In this document: one piece after another, positions 47,578 to 56,075 of the stretch
How positions within the stretch are numbered: the first letter of the stretch is position 1
Layout: every line of letters starts with the position of its first letter
DNA from: Gemmobacter sp.
GTDB taxonomy: Bacteria; Pseudomonadota; Alphaproteobacteria; Rhodobacterales; Rhodobacteraceae
DNA length: 64,000 nucleotides
Direction of reading: 5' to 3'
Assembly (NCBI RefSeq): GCF_034676705.1
Contig: NZ_JAUCBS010000013.1
Span: forward strand, 1,592,501 to 1,656,500
The notes under the pieces: model-generated
The model's input: the letters and a program-made list of their open reading frames with translations, nothing else
Database searches by the model: none
Told to the model about the DNA's origin: nothing
Program-made: the position numbers and the translations under genes

Positions 47578-48921
47578 TCAGGGCAACGACAGAACTGCTT
47601 TCGCAATCGAAAAATAGATCAGGACACCGGTAGCGTCGGCGATGGACGTTACCAGAGGCGTCGAGGCCGTCGCCGGGTCCATCCGGAAGCGGCTGAGGAT
47701 GAAGGGTAGCAGCATGCCGATCATGCTGCCGACGATGACGATCACGACCATCGACAGGGCGATCACGATCGCGATGTCGCGGCCGCCGCGGAAAACCCCG
47801 ATGACCGCGATCGCCGCAGCCATGCTGAGACCCAGAAGAATTGCAACCATCAGCTCGCGGCCTAGGACGCGGCCCCAGTCGGAGATGCGGATATCGCCGG
47901 TTGCCAGCGCTCGCACCATCAAGGTGGCTGACTGCGATCCCGCATTGCCGCCTGAAGCGATCAGGATCGGAAGGAAGAACATCAGCACCAGATGGGCGGC
48001 GATGGTATCCTCGAAATGGGCGATGCCGGCACCAGAAAAAATGTTGCCGAAGACGAGCAGCATCAGCCAGCCGATCCTTGCTCGATAGAGCATGGGCACG
48101 GTTGCCGTCGCAACGCTGGAATCCAGGTTGGTGACCGTTCCGAGCCGCTGAAAATCCTCGGTCGCCTCCGCTTCCATCACATCCAGCGCATCGTCATGGG
48201 TGATGATGCCGACCAGCCGTTCCTGCGCGTCGATCACCGGCAGCGCGATCACGTCGTAGCGGGCGATCTTACGGGCGGCATCCTCCACATCGGCATCGAC
48301 CGGGATCGCATGAGTGTTGCGCTCCATCAATTCGGCGATCTTGACGCTTGCGGGCGCGGTAATGAGATCCTGAAGTCGCACCGAGCCGATCAGGCGGCGA
48401 TCCGCGTTGACGACATAGGCGCGATAGATGGTTTCCTTGTTGGGTGCTTCGTGGCGAAGCACGTCGATCGCCTGAAGGGCGTTGAGCGCCGGCGACAGGG
48501 ACGCATAGTCCGACGTCATGATCGCGCCGGCCGTGCCTTCCTCATAGGCGGCAAGTTGCCTGATGTCCTCGCGTTCCGCCTGTGCGAGCGCAGGCATCAG
48601 TGCCTCGCGCTGTTCGTCCGTTAGCTTCTTGTAGAGATCGGCGCGGTCGTCGGCGTTCATCTCCATGAAGATCGCCGCCAGATCGGTGCGCGGCATGATG
48701 GTGGCGAGCCTCGCCTGAAAGTCCGGGCCGAGATAGCCGAATATGTCGGTCTGCCGGGACCTGGACGCATCCTTCAGAACGGACCACGCCTGTTCCGGCG
48801 TGTTCTTCTGCAATGCGGCTGCGATATCGGCCGGATGCTCGTCCGCAAGCCTTGTGGAAACCTCCTGACTGCCGTGCTGCGAAAACAGACCGACAAGCTC
48901 GCGTACGTTATTTTCAGGCAT
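47578..48921 (-). CDS. mgtE: Magnesium transporter MgtE
   Basis: 447 residues: MgtE N-terminal helical domain (residues 1-125), paired CBS domains (130-255, with TSDYASLSP and VDADVEDAARKIARYDVIAL) and five C-terminal helices (LMLLVFGNIFSGAGIAHFED; FFLPILIASGGNAGSQSATL). The conserved GNAGSQSATL pore motif is intact. It gates Mg2+ uptake by cytosolic Mg2+ level. Confidence 0.96.
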   Translation of the reverse strand: MPENNVRELVGLFSQHGSQEVSTRLADEHPADIAAALQKNTPEQAWSVLKDASRSRQTDIFGYLGPDFQARLATIMPRTDLAAIFMEMNADDRADLYKKLTDEQREALMPALAQAEREDIRQLAAYEEGTAGAIMTSDYASLSPALNALQAIDVLRHEAPNKETIYRAYVVNADRRLIGSVRLQDLITAPASVKIAELMERNTHAIPVDADVEDAARKIARYDVIALPVIDAQERLVGIITHDDALDVMEAEATEDFQRLGTVTNLDSSVATATVPMLYRARIGWLMLLVFGNIFSGAGIAHFEDTIAAHLVLMFFLPILIASGGNAGSQSATLMVRALATGDIRISDWGRVLGRELMVAILLGLSMAAAIAVIGVFRGGRDIAIVIALSMVVIVIVGSMIGMLLPFILSRFRMDPATASTPLVTSIADATGVLIYFSIAKAVLSLP

Positions 48922-49022
48922 GGGGCCTCCTTTCTGCAGGCAATTCGAGAAGGCCGTTCAGGCGGATTTCATGACCATGGAAGAAGGATCGTCAACCGCG
49001 ATCAGCACCCTTCTGCCACACA

Positions 49023-49661
49023 TCAGCGCTTTTCTGAACGCGTGGTTCGGCGAATCCACCCGCTCTTGGCTGTGGTTGAAAGCCGTTTGATGGGGTGCGG
49101 AAAGCATTCCCATATGGCTAAAGCGATCCGATATAGTTGATGCCCCCACCTTGCCCAGATCCAGAGGCTCGCCATCGCCGAAATCGTCCCGAGCAGCAAA
49201 CCGCCGAGAATGTCGCCGGGATAATGGATGCCCAGATAGATTCGCGCGGCACAGACCGTCAGGCCGACGACGAAGATGGCTATTCCAAGCCGATATTGAC
49301 GCAGAAGGATCAGCGTGGATGCATAAGCCGAAAAGACGAGGGCGTGATTGCTTGGAAATGATGCGCTTGGTCTATGGGACATCAATGCTTCGCCGAGTCC
49401 GGCAAGGAAGGGGCGTGGGCGATAAAAGCCCAACCCGATCAGATGGCTGGCCGTCAGCCCGCAGATGAGGGCGAGCAGCAGCGCAAGCGCTGTCTGTTTG
49501 TCGATATCGTCCCCCACGAGCCAGAGAGCCACCATGTGGATCGGAAGACAATAGATAAGGACTTTTGCGACGAGCTTCGCGGCCATCACAACGACTGTTG
49601 CCGCATCGGCGCCACCGTAGATCGCGGCGAAAAAGAAGGCATCCATTTCCCCTAACGTCAT
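49023..49661 (-). CDS. PAP2-family phosphatase (UppP/BcrC-like)
   Basis: 212 residues, five to six helices, with the three PAP2 motifs: GFYRPRPF, SFPSNHA and ARIYLGIHYPGD. These match membrane phosphatases of undecaprenyl pyrophosphate or phosphatidyl substrates. ATG 49661 is chosen from the MTLGEMDAFFF start. It is divergent from the Na/Pi symporter gene. Confidence 0.88.
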   Translation of the reverse strand: MTLGEMDAFFFAAIYGGADAATVVVMAAKLVAKVLIYCLPIHMVALWLVGDDIDKQTALALLLALICGLTASHLIGLGFYRPRPFLAGLGEALMSHRPSASFPSNHALVFSAYASTLILLRQYRLGIAIFVVGLTVCAARIYLGIHYPGDILGGLLLGTISAMASLWIWARWGHQLYRIALAIWECFPHPIKRLSTTAKSGWIRRTTRSEKR

Positions 49662-49945
49662 CACCACCTCCTTTCGACATGCCAAGCGGCGCCCCGGTCA
49701 AATTGACCGGGGCCTCTGTCCTGTTGATGCAGCTGATTGCGTATGACGAAGCACCAGGCTGCCTGAAGGTCTCTCCGGAAATGGCTGGAAGGTCAACAGT
49801 CAGTCGAACCTTTGAGCGCTTGGCAGGCCACCTTGTCATGGCGCGAAGCCCTTCGACTCGGCATCGAGTCTGGAAACGGCTCGACATCAGAGCTCGGGGG
49901 ATTATGGTCGGGAAGTCCTCGTCCAGAGAAAGGCGCGGCGACAGT

Positions 49946-51610
49946 ATGAATATCGTCTTCTCGATGGTCGAACTTGCTGGCATGATCGCGCTGATGCTCT
50001 GGGGCATCCGCATGATCCAGACTGGCGTTCAGCGCGCCTTCGGCGCCCGCTTGCGCGGATTTCTCGCAACGACCCTGGATAACAGGCTCTACGCTTTTCT
50101 CGCGGGCATCGGCGTGACCACGGTCCTGCAAAGCAGCACCGCGACCGGCCTGATGGTGACCGGCTTTGCCGCGGGCGGCCTGATCGACCTGGTGCCGGCG
50201 CTGGCGGTGATGTTGGGCGCCAATGTCGGGACCACGCTGATTGTGCAGGTGCTTTCTTTTGATGTGACGGCGATCGCCCCGGTTTTGATTCTGTTCGGTT
50301 TCGTCATGTTCCGGCGCATGGCGGCCGCGCCACGGGACTTTGGCCGTGTTCTTATCGGGCTTGGGCTGGTGCTGATGTCCCTGCATCAGTTCATCACGCT
50401 GCTGGAGCCTTATGAACACATGCAGGGCCTGCGCGCGCTGTTCGCGGCGCTGTCGGTGCAGCCGGTCCTGGCCATCCTGCTGGCTGCCGGGCTGACATGG
50501 GCGGTCCATTCCAGCGTCGCGGTGGTGCTGCTTGTCATGTCCTTCGCGGCCCAGGGAATGCTGACGTTGCCCACGGCGCTGGCGCTGATCCTCGGCGCGA
50601 ACCTCGGCACGGCGATCAATCCGCTGCTGGAGGGCGCGACAGGGAACGATCCCGCCGGCCGGCGGGTGCCGGTCGGAAACCTTGTCAACCGCTTGGTCGG
50701 CGTCGTGCTCGGGCTGGCGCTTCTGGGGCCGGTCAGCCGTCTGCTGACGGCGGTCGAGCCGAATGCCGCGCGCGCGGTCGCCGACTTTCACACGGCGTTC
50801 AACCTGGTGTCCGCCCTGTTTTTCCTGCCGTTTCTGAAGCCTTATGCTGGCTTGCTGCGCCGTTTCCTGCCTGATCGCATCGACCCGACCGATCCATCCC
50901 GTCCGCAATATCTCGATCCGGGAGTGCGCGAAATTCCTGCGCTGGCGCTGGGCGCTGCGGCGCGCGAAGCGCTGCGCATGACCGATGTGCTTCAGGACAT
51001 GCTCGAAGGATTCCGGGACGCGCTCGACAAACCCGACCGCAGGCGGATCGGCGAAGTCAAACGTGCCGACGACATCCTCGACAGCCTGAACGCGGCGATC
51101 AAAACCTACCTCGTCACCCTCGATCCCGATGCGCTTGGCCGGGAAGATCGCCAGAGAGCGGCCGAAATCCTGACCTTCGTGACTAATATCGAGCAGGCCG
51201 GCGATATCGTGGACCGCAACCTGCTGGGGCTGGCCTCGAAGCGCATGAAGCGCGGCCTCGCCTTCTCGCAAGAGGGCAAGCAGGAGCTGCTCGTGCTGGC
51301 CGACAGCCTGATTGCCAATACCCGTAAGGCTGCGTCGCTGTTCATGACGGGCGATGCCCGCACAGCGCGCATGCTTGCCAATGAAAAGGAGATTTTCAGG
51401 CAAAGCGAGGATGATGGCACGTCGGCGCATTTCGAGCGCCTGCGCGCCGGGCGCATCGAGGCGGCCGATACCAGCGCATTGCATCTCGACCTGCTGCGGG
51501 ACATGAAGCAGGTGAATTCCCATCTCGTCGCCGCTGCCGCCTATCCCGTGCTGGAACGGCATCAGGCGCTCTTGCCGAGCCGTGTGAGCGTCGCGCAATC
51601 GTCGTGTTAA
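49946..51610 (+). CDS. Na+/phosphate symporter (NptA/PhoU-fusion type)
   Basis: 554 residues. Two inverted Na/Pi repeats carry the characteristic TTVLQSSTATGLMVTGFAAG and WAVHSSVAVVLLVMSFAAQG segments; residues 330-554 are a PhoU-like helical domain. ATG 49946 begins directly before the first helix; the frame is open upstream but without family likeness. It imports phosphate with sodium and may signal phosphate state. Confidence 0.92.
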   Translation: MNIVFSMVELAGMIALMLWGIRMIQTGVQRAFGARLRGFLATTLDNRLYAFLAGIGVTTVLQSSTATGLMVTGFAAGGLIDLVPALAVMLGANVGTTLIVQVLSFDVTAIAPVLILFGFVMFRRMAAAPRDFGRVLIGLGLVLMSLHQFITLLEPYEHMQGLRALFAALSVQPVLAILLAAGLTWAVHSSVAVVLLVMSFAAQGMLTLPTALALILGANLGTAINPLLEGATGNDPAGRRVPVGNLVNRLVGVVLGLALLGPVSRLLTAVEPNAARAVADFHTAFNLVSALFFLPFLKPYAGLLRRFLPDRIDPTDPSRPQYLDPGVREIPALALGAAAREALRMTDVLQDMLEGFRDALDKPDRRRIGEVKRADDILDSLNAAIKTYLVTLDPDALGREDRQRAAEILTFVTNIEQAGDIVDRNLLGLASKRMKRGLAFSQEGKQELLVLADSLIANTRKAASLFMTGDARTARMLANEKEIFRQSEDDGTSAHFERLRAGRIEAADTSALHLDLLRDMKQVNSHLVAAAAYPVLERHQALLPSRVSVAQSSC

Positions 51611-51672
51611 TTGGGCAGCGGACGAATCTGTCGGTTAAGTCGTTCGCTCTGAATTGTTCAGAGCGGACTCTT

Positions 51673-51885
51673 TAAAGGCCAAATAGCCTACTTCAGGGAG
51701 GACCACTTTTCAGAGGGCAGAACAAAGGCCAAAGACGAATGGCTCAACCAGAGCGCGTGGCCCTTCAACAAGCTCAAGAACTGGCGTCGCGTCGCAACCC
51801 GATATGACAAGACCAACGAATCCTATCTCGGGTTGTCGCTATCGCCGCAGTCAAACTATGGATGCCCTTTGTCCACGAGCGCTAA
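51673..51885 (+). pseudogene. IS5-family transposase C-terminal remnant
   Basis: The segment reads AYFREDHFSEGRTKAKDEWL ... NKLKNWRRVATRYDKTNESY and, after a one-base loss near 51834, VAIAAVKLWMPFVHER with TAA at 51883-51885. The WRRVATRYDK...YL block is typical of the C-terminus of IS5-family transposases. No N-terminal part or ends are visible. The stop overlaps the convergent DUF2285 gene's stop. Confidence 0.75.
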
Positions 51886-52166
51886 TTTTGCCCGACTGCC
51901 TGTTCCAGAATCCGGCGATAGCCGATCTTCGTCATCCACTTTGCACGAGTCAGATGGCTTTCCCAACAATGGCGTGTGCGGCTTTCGTCGGTCACCGGAT
52001 CGCGGTGCAGCACGATTCGCGCCACCTCAGTCCAATCCGCACCTTCCGCGTCCGCGTCGAGCAGGCGTAGATAGGTTACGAAATGCTCTTCGTCGTAGAT
52101 GGTGATGTCGGAGCCGGTCGGGGCTTCATCCTCGACATCGGGATCGAGTTCCGGCCTGACACGCAT
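51882..52166 (-). CDS. DUF2285 family protein of the conjugative element
   Basis: A 94-residue protein with the block TIYDEEHFVTYLRLLDADAE followed by RHCWESHLTRAKWMTKIGYR, the DUF2285 pattern found in alphaproteobacterial conjugative elements. It marks the left part of the ICE backbone. Function is unknown; the fold is probably DNA-binding. Confidence 0.82.
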   Translation of the reverse strand: MRVRPELDPDVEDEAPTGSDITIYDEEHFVTYLRLLDADAEGADWTEVARIVLHRDPVTDESRTRHCWESHLTRAKWMTKIGYRRILEQAVGQN

Positions 52167-52206
52167 CGGTTCGTCTCCCTATTCTTCTGGATGGTGTCCG
52201 CGGTGC

Positions 52207-52220
52207 GCCCCCGCAAACCA
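52207..52220 (+). repeat. Near copy of the attachment core (core 3)
   Basis: GCCCCCGCAAACCA differs from cores 1 and 2 by one extra A and is followed by TCC, similar to TCT after core 1. It lies 40 bp upstream of the DUF2285 start, inside the ICE backbone, so it may be chance rather than an island end. Confidence 0.3.
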
Positions 52221-52301
52221 TCCTTGTCACCCTGGTGATCGGGGAGTTCGAAACCGTCACGAAACGGCCCCGTGGCCTTTAGGCGGGCAGCCCTGGACAT
52301 A

Positions 52302-52650
52302 ACGCCACGGGCTCCCCGACCATAAGGTCAAGGAGTGTGGTGCCGTCCTGGCTGGCACCAGCCATTCGTGAGGGGTTTCGACGCCCCGGAGCAGTGCGTC
52401 TGCTCTGCGGCCAATCTATCCGGTCAGCGGCGGAAAGTAACGTGGTTTCTGAAGGCAAGAGCTAAGGGCGCGGCCCTCGCGCACCGCAAGAAAACTCTTC
52501 GGCCTTTCGCGGCATAAACGGCCTGCTCCCCGCAAGCGGGTCCCCTCCAATTATTCCACGGTGCCAAAGACTTATCTTGCGCCTTGCTACCCCGGTCTCG
52601 CCGACGGGCAAGGGTTCAGGAGCGGCGCTTCGCTTCTCCGAACCCCAAAA
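52302..52650 (+). ncRNA. Candidate structured RNA / long leader before the adenine methyltransferase
   Basis: No credible gene fills 52167-52667. The stretch holds consecutive hairpins: a compound stem 52302-52307/52337-52342 with inner GACC-ATAA-GGTC; GGCTG/CAGCC (52350-52363); GGGG/CCCC (52372-52387); GAGCAG/CTGCTC (52389-52405); GCGCG/CGCGC (52468-52482); CCCG/CGGG (52529-52540); and a long GGGTTC...GAACCC stem ending just before the methyltransferase ribosome site. It could be a cis-regulatory leader or an independent small RNA. Pairing was found by eye; no covariation was tested. Confidence 0.5.
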
Positions 52651-52667
52651 CTCGAAGGAAGAAAGAC

Positions 52668-53342
52668 ATGACCGGCAACGTCAACACCCCCCGCAACGTG
52701 ATCTTCAATGCCGATTGCATCCAGGTGATGCGCTCTTTTGACAGGGCATCTGTGGACTTCATTCTGACCGACCCGCCCTATCTCGTGAACTATCGGGATC
52801 GGAGCGGCAGGACCGTGGCGAACGACGACAACGCCCGTTGGCTTCGCCCTGCGTTCAACCAGATGCATCGCGTCTTGAAGGATGGAGGTTTCGCTGTTTC
52901 CTTCTATGGCTGGAACAAGGTTGATTTATTCATGGGGGCATGGAAGGCGGCAGGCTTCCGCGTTGTGGGGCATATCGTATTCCGCAAGCAATATGCCTCG
53001 TCGGCGAAGTTCCTGCGCTACCAACACGAACAGGCTTACTTGCTGGCGAAGGGCAGTGTTTGCCTGCCGGACAACCCCATCCCAGACGTGATCGACTTCC
53101 CCTATGCGGGCAACAAGCTGCATCCGACGCAAAAGCCCGTCGAGGCGCTGCGCCCGCTGATCGAAGCTTTCACGAAGTCCGGTGAGCTTGTGCTGGACCC
53201 GTTCAGCGGCAGCGGTTCGACATTGGCGGCAGCACAGCAACTCGGCCGCGATTGGATCGGCGTTGAACTGGACAGCCGACACCACGAAACGGCCAGCAAG
53301 CGGCTTGCAGCCATGCAGCAGCACGGCCGGGCGGCGGCATAA
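52668..53342 (+). CDS. Adenine-specific DNA methyltransferase (DPPY type)
   Basis: A 224-residue protein with the catalytic FILTDPPYLV motif near residue 33, then VLKDGGFAVSFYGWNK, and the SAM-binding motif LDPFSGSGSTLAAA near residue 182 (beta-class order). HPTQKPVE precedes the SAM site. GAAGGAAG lies before ATG 52668, directly after a strong hairpin. No restriction enzyme gene is adjacent, so it is probably an orphan methylase that protects the mobile element. Confidence 0.93.
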   Translation: MTGNVNTPRNVIFNADCIQVMRSFDRASVDFILTDPPYLVNYRDRSGRTVANDDNARWLRPAFNQMHRVLKDGGFAVSFYGWNKVDLFMGAWKAAGFRVVGHIVFRKQYASSAKFLRYQHEQAYLLAKGSVCLPDNPIPDVIDFPYAGNKLHPTQKPVEALRPLIEAFTKSGELVLDPFSGSGSTLAAAQQLGRDWIGVELDSRHHETASKRLAAMQQHGRAAA

Positions 53343-53412
53343 GCCAGCCGCCGAGAGCGCCCGCTAGCATGGCGGGCGCCGCATCCCAACACGACACGGA
53401 AAGGATTTCGAT

Positions 53413-53706
53413 ATGCGCTGGATTGTTACAGTTGACCATCATGGCGGTTGCCTTGGCATGGGAGAGGATGCGGACGGTGTGCCCGCTCGTGGGAAGCCGG
53501 AGCAGGGCGACGCCCTGCCGATGGAGTTCCGGCTTTGCGGTGCGAGGGAAAATGTGCTGTTCGAGGGCCGTTGCGGCGACATTGACGCCGATTGGTGGCA
53601 CGGCTTCGAGCCGTTGATCGCGACCTGGAACACATTCCGTTGCCGCCGCCTGCACTACCGCCGTGCCGGAACAAAAGAGCCTTGGCGCTCGTTCAAACAA
53701 TCTTGA
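53413..53706 (+). CDS. Small ICE protein, unknown function
   Basis: A 97-residue ORF (MRWIVTVDHHGGCLGMGEDA...) with an AAGGA ribosome site before ATG 53413, in line after the methyltransferase and before a terminator hairpin, so probably co-transcribed. It has several Trp and Cys and an ADWWHGFEPLIATWNTF stretch. No family is recognised. Confidence 0.6.
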   Translation: MRWIVTVDHHGGCLGMGEDADGVPARGKPEQGDALPMEFRLCGARENVLFEGRCGDIDADWWHGFEPLIATWNTFRCRRLHYRRAGTKEPWRSFKQS

Positions 53707-53719
53707 CCTAAATTGTAAC

Positions 53720-53745
53720 CACGGGGCCGGCAAACCGACCCCGTG
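53720..53745 (+). terminator. Terminator-like hairpin after the methyltransferase unit
   Basis: CACGGGG and CCCCGTG form a 7-bp stem with a 12-nt loop, followed by ACTTTTG. A second perfect 10-bp hairpin follows at 53778-53804 (CGGCCGATCC / GGATCGGCCG). Together they separate this unit from the acetyltransferase gene. Confidence 0.6.
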
Positions 53746-54028
53746 ACTTTTGTCACCAATCAGGTCCTGAAAAATTTCGGCCGATCCCCGGAGTGGATCG
53801 GCCGTCGCCGCGCGTCCAAGCCCGCGCCGCAAAAAAATTGCGCTCGCCGGCGGCGCCGGCTCGCAACAGATGATATTTGCGATTGGTCGAACAGAAATTT
53901 CTCCAAGCTGGCCGCATCCATCACAGGCTTTTGCCAATGCGGCCAGCTTGAGGGATGATAGGCTCTCATGTAGTTCTCGAGCAGGAAAAGGAGTTCGACA
54001 AGTATACTTTCCTTCGACGGAGCTGGGC

Positions 54029-54562
54029 ATGATTGTCCTGAACACGACCCGCCTGACACTCAGTCCTTGCAACCCGAGAGATCGGGGCGACTTCATCCGG
54101 CTTGAGACTGACCCGGAAGTGATGCGGTTTCTGAACAACGGTGCGGTTGATCATAGCAGGATCGATCCGGCGAATGCACCGTTTCTCATGCCAAGAGGGA
54201 ACGAGCCGAACGTCTGGACGGCACGAGGCAATGCAGATGATGAGTTTGTCGGCTGGTTTTGCTTGTCACCGAAAGGAAGGGCAGTGGCAGAAATCGGATA
54301 TCGCCTGCGCCGGAAGGCTTGGGGTCAAGGGCTGGCGTCTGAAGGTGCCGCAGCGCTCATCGGCTGGGGCTTCGAAGGCGGCGGATACGACAGCATCGTG
54401 GCTCATACAATGGCAGTTAATCAGGGATCGCGCCGCGTGATGGAGAAAATTGGCATGAAACACACGCGGACGGATTTCCTGGATTTCCCCGACCCTATAC
54501 CCGGCACTGAGCACGGTGAGGTGACGTATGAGCTGAGTCACTCGGAATGGGTCGGCATTTGA
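54029..54562 (+). CDS. GNAT acetyltransferase (RimJ/RimL-like)
   Basis: A 177-residue protein starting TTRLTLSPCNPRDRGDFIRL, with the acetyl-CoA region EIGYRLRRKAWGQGLASEGA and the C-terminal VNQGSRRVMEKIGMKHTRTD. These fit the RimJ/RimL N-acetyltransferase group. ATG 54029 is used; the open frame upstream lacks likeness. It is cargo between backbone genes. The substrate is unknown; resistance or toxin modification are possible. Confidence 0.88.
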   Translation: MIVLNTTRLTLSPCNPRDRGDFIRLETDPEVMRFLNNGAVDHSRIDPANAPFLMPRGNEPNVWTARGNADDEFVGWFCLSPKGRAVAEIGYRLRRKAWGQGLASEGAAALIGWGFEGGGYDSIVAHTMAVNQGSRRVMEKIGMKHTRTDFLDFPDPIPGTEHGEVTYELSHSEWVGI

Positions 54563-54871
54563 GCGGCTTTCCTGCTCTCAGCCACAACAAAGCGATTCCA
54601 CACGTCAGTGATAAGGTCATTCCCGGAGATAAGGCAGAACGAAACCCGCCCGTTCAGTTATGCCAATTTTCGGCAAGCTCGCCGTAGGCTCCGTTTGGGT
54701 CGGCAAGCTGATCCGAACGATATTAAACACAAGACATCCATCGCATTCTTCAGGCCGGGCGATCCGGTTATCTGGAAATAGTGACTACCCCGACTGTCAG
54801 CTGTGAACGACGCTCTTTATCAGGGCGATGTCATGGGGTTCATGCACCGCCCTGCTTAGGGAGGTGACGCC
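54563..54871. other. Intergenic stretch without a clear gene
   Basis: No gene is supported here. The 3' end supplies the ribosome site (AGGGAGG) for the DUF6499/DUF2285 gene. A short near-repeat (CGGCAAGCTCGCCG and CGGCAAGCTGATCCG) is seen at about 54670-54716, without known meaning. Confidence 0.4.
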
Positions 54872-55658
54872 ATGCCGTTGAGCATAGACTGGCGTGCATC
54901 GGCGGACTACAAGCACACGAAAACCATTCCCGCCGCCGGTTTCGCTTGGGAATATCTGCGACGCGATGATGAGTATCATCACGATTTTCACGCGATCTCG
55001 CGTATGAAGAATCCGACTGGCCCCCGGCTCGATGCGTTCGCACGACGCTGGGGGCTGCGATTTCCCCTGCGATCCTGAAACGCTCGCCGACCGGCAATCA
55101 CAATTCTGGATTCCGAACCTTCAGCCGCGGGCGGTGATGTTGTCGCCCGCCCCGGAGCCGGTCGGCCCGGAGGCGCCGACATTCACGCTTGCCCATCTGG
55201 ATGGCCTCGATCTGCGTCGCGCCGGTGACGGCTGGCACGGGCTATGGCGGGTGGATGGCGTCGCACATCAGTTCTGGCTGCCCGAGGCCGTCCCCGACGC
55301 GGCAGCCTTCTATGTCGTCACCCTGCCGATGGATGCCTTTCTTGAATTGCGCGCCCATGCGGCGCGGCGCTTGTGGCGGTCCCTGAACGGTCGCGCGCCA
55401 GGCCCGGATTTCCGGGCTATACCTTCGCAACTGCGCCAGTTTCATATCCTGTCCTTGCGGGCGCTCGATGCGAAGCTGCGCGGTGAAAGCCATCGCACCA
55501 TCGGCGAGACGTTACTCGGCTTTCGCGGCGATAAGACAGATTGGGAGGGTGATCCTCGCCGTAACAAAACCCGTCGCCTGGTCACTCATGGCATCGCCAT
55601 GATGAAAGGTGGCTACAGGTTACTCCTGCATTATCCAGTCAAGCCTCGGCGCAAATAG
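54872..55658 (+). pseudogene. DUF6499/DUF2285 protein with a one-base frameshift
   Basis: The first frame gives a DUF6499-type start (IDWRASADYKHTKTI ... GFAWEYLRRDDEYHHDFH) and stops after RWGLRFPLRS. A second frame from about 55065 continues CDPETLADRQSQFW and a DUF2285-type body to LLLHYPVKPRRK at 55658. Removing one C from the CCCC run near 55063 would join both into one protein of about 260 residues, the usual length. A sequencing error in the C run is possible. Confidence 0.75.
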
Positions 55659-55805
55659 TCCCGGCCAACATCCTGGTCGCAGCAAGGGGGGCCGTAAAAA
55701 CATACACGCAAATACGGCCCGCTACAGGTCGCCGATCCCTCGCCATGGTTCGCCACAGCCCGCTGTCGCCGACGACAGCAGCATCAGCGAACCCGAGGTG
55801 ATCTC

Positions 55806-56075
55806 ATGCCCGATCCGCTGGCGGACCTTCCGCCGAGATTCCTGCGCACCAAGGAAGCCGCCTATTTCCTCGGCCTTTCGCGCCGAACCCTTGAGAAGCA
55901 TCGCACCTATGGCACCGGCCCGGTCTACCGGAAAGTCGGGGGCCGCGTACTCTATGCCATCCGCGACCTGGAAGCCTGGACCGAAATCGGCGCCCGCACC
56001 TGCACGCGGGACAGGGAGGCGGGCACGGTCTTTCCCCCGCACCCGCTGACACCCGAAGAACGGGACCAGCTCTGA
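55806..56075 (+). CDS. AlpA/MerR-like helix-turn-helix protein
   Basis: An 89-residue protein with a winged HTH of the excisionase/AlpA type: RFLRTKEAAYFLGLSRRTLE, then a GPVYRKVGGRVLYAIRDLEA wing. It stands directly before repA (the stop abuts the next ATG), a conserved position in alphaproteobacterial ICEs. It probably regulates excision or replication genes. Confidence 0.85.
   Translation: MPDPLADLPPRFLRTKEAAYFLGLSRRTLEKHRTYGTGPVYRKVGGRVLYAIRDLEAWTEIGARTCTRDREAGTVFPPHPLTPEERDQL

Noticed and set aside
49793..51598. 601-codon minus-strand frame opposite the Na/Pi symporter
   Set aside because: Low-complexity antisense composition; the symporter frame has clear motifs.
52335..52517. 60-codon frame in the structured region before the methyltransferase
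   Set aside because: No ribosome site or family likeness; it crosses several strong hairpins, so a non-coding role is more likely.
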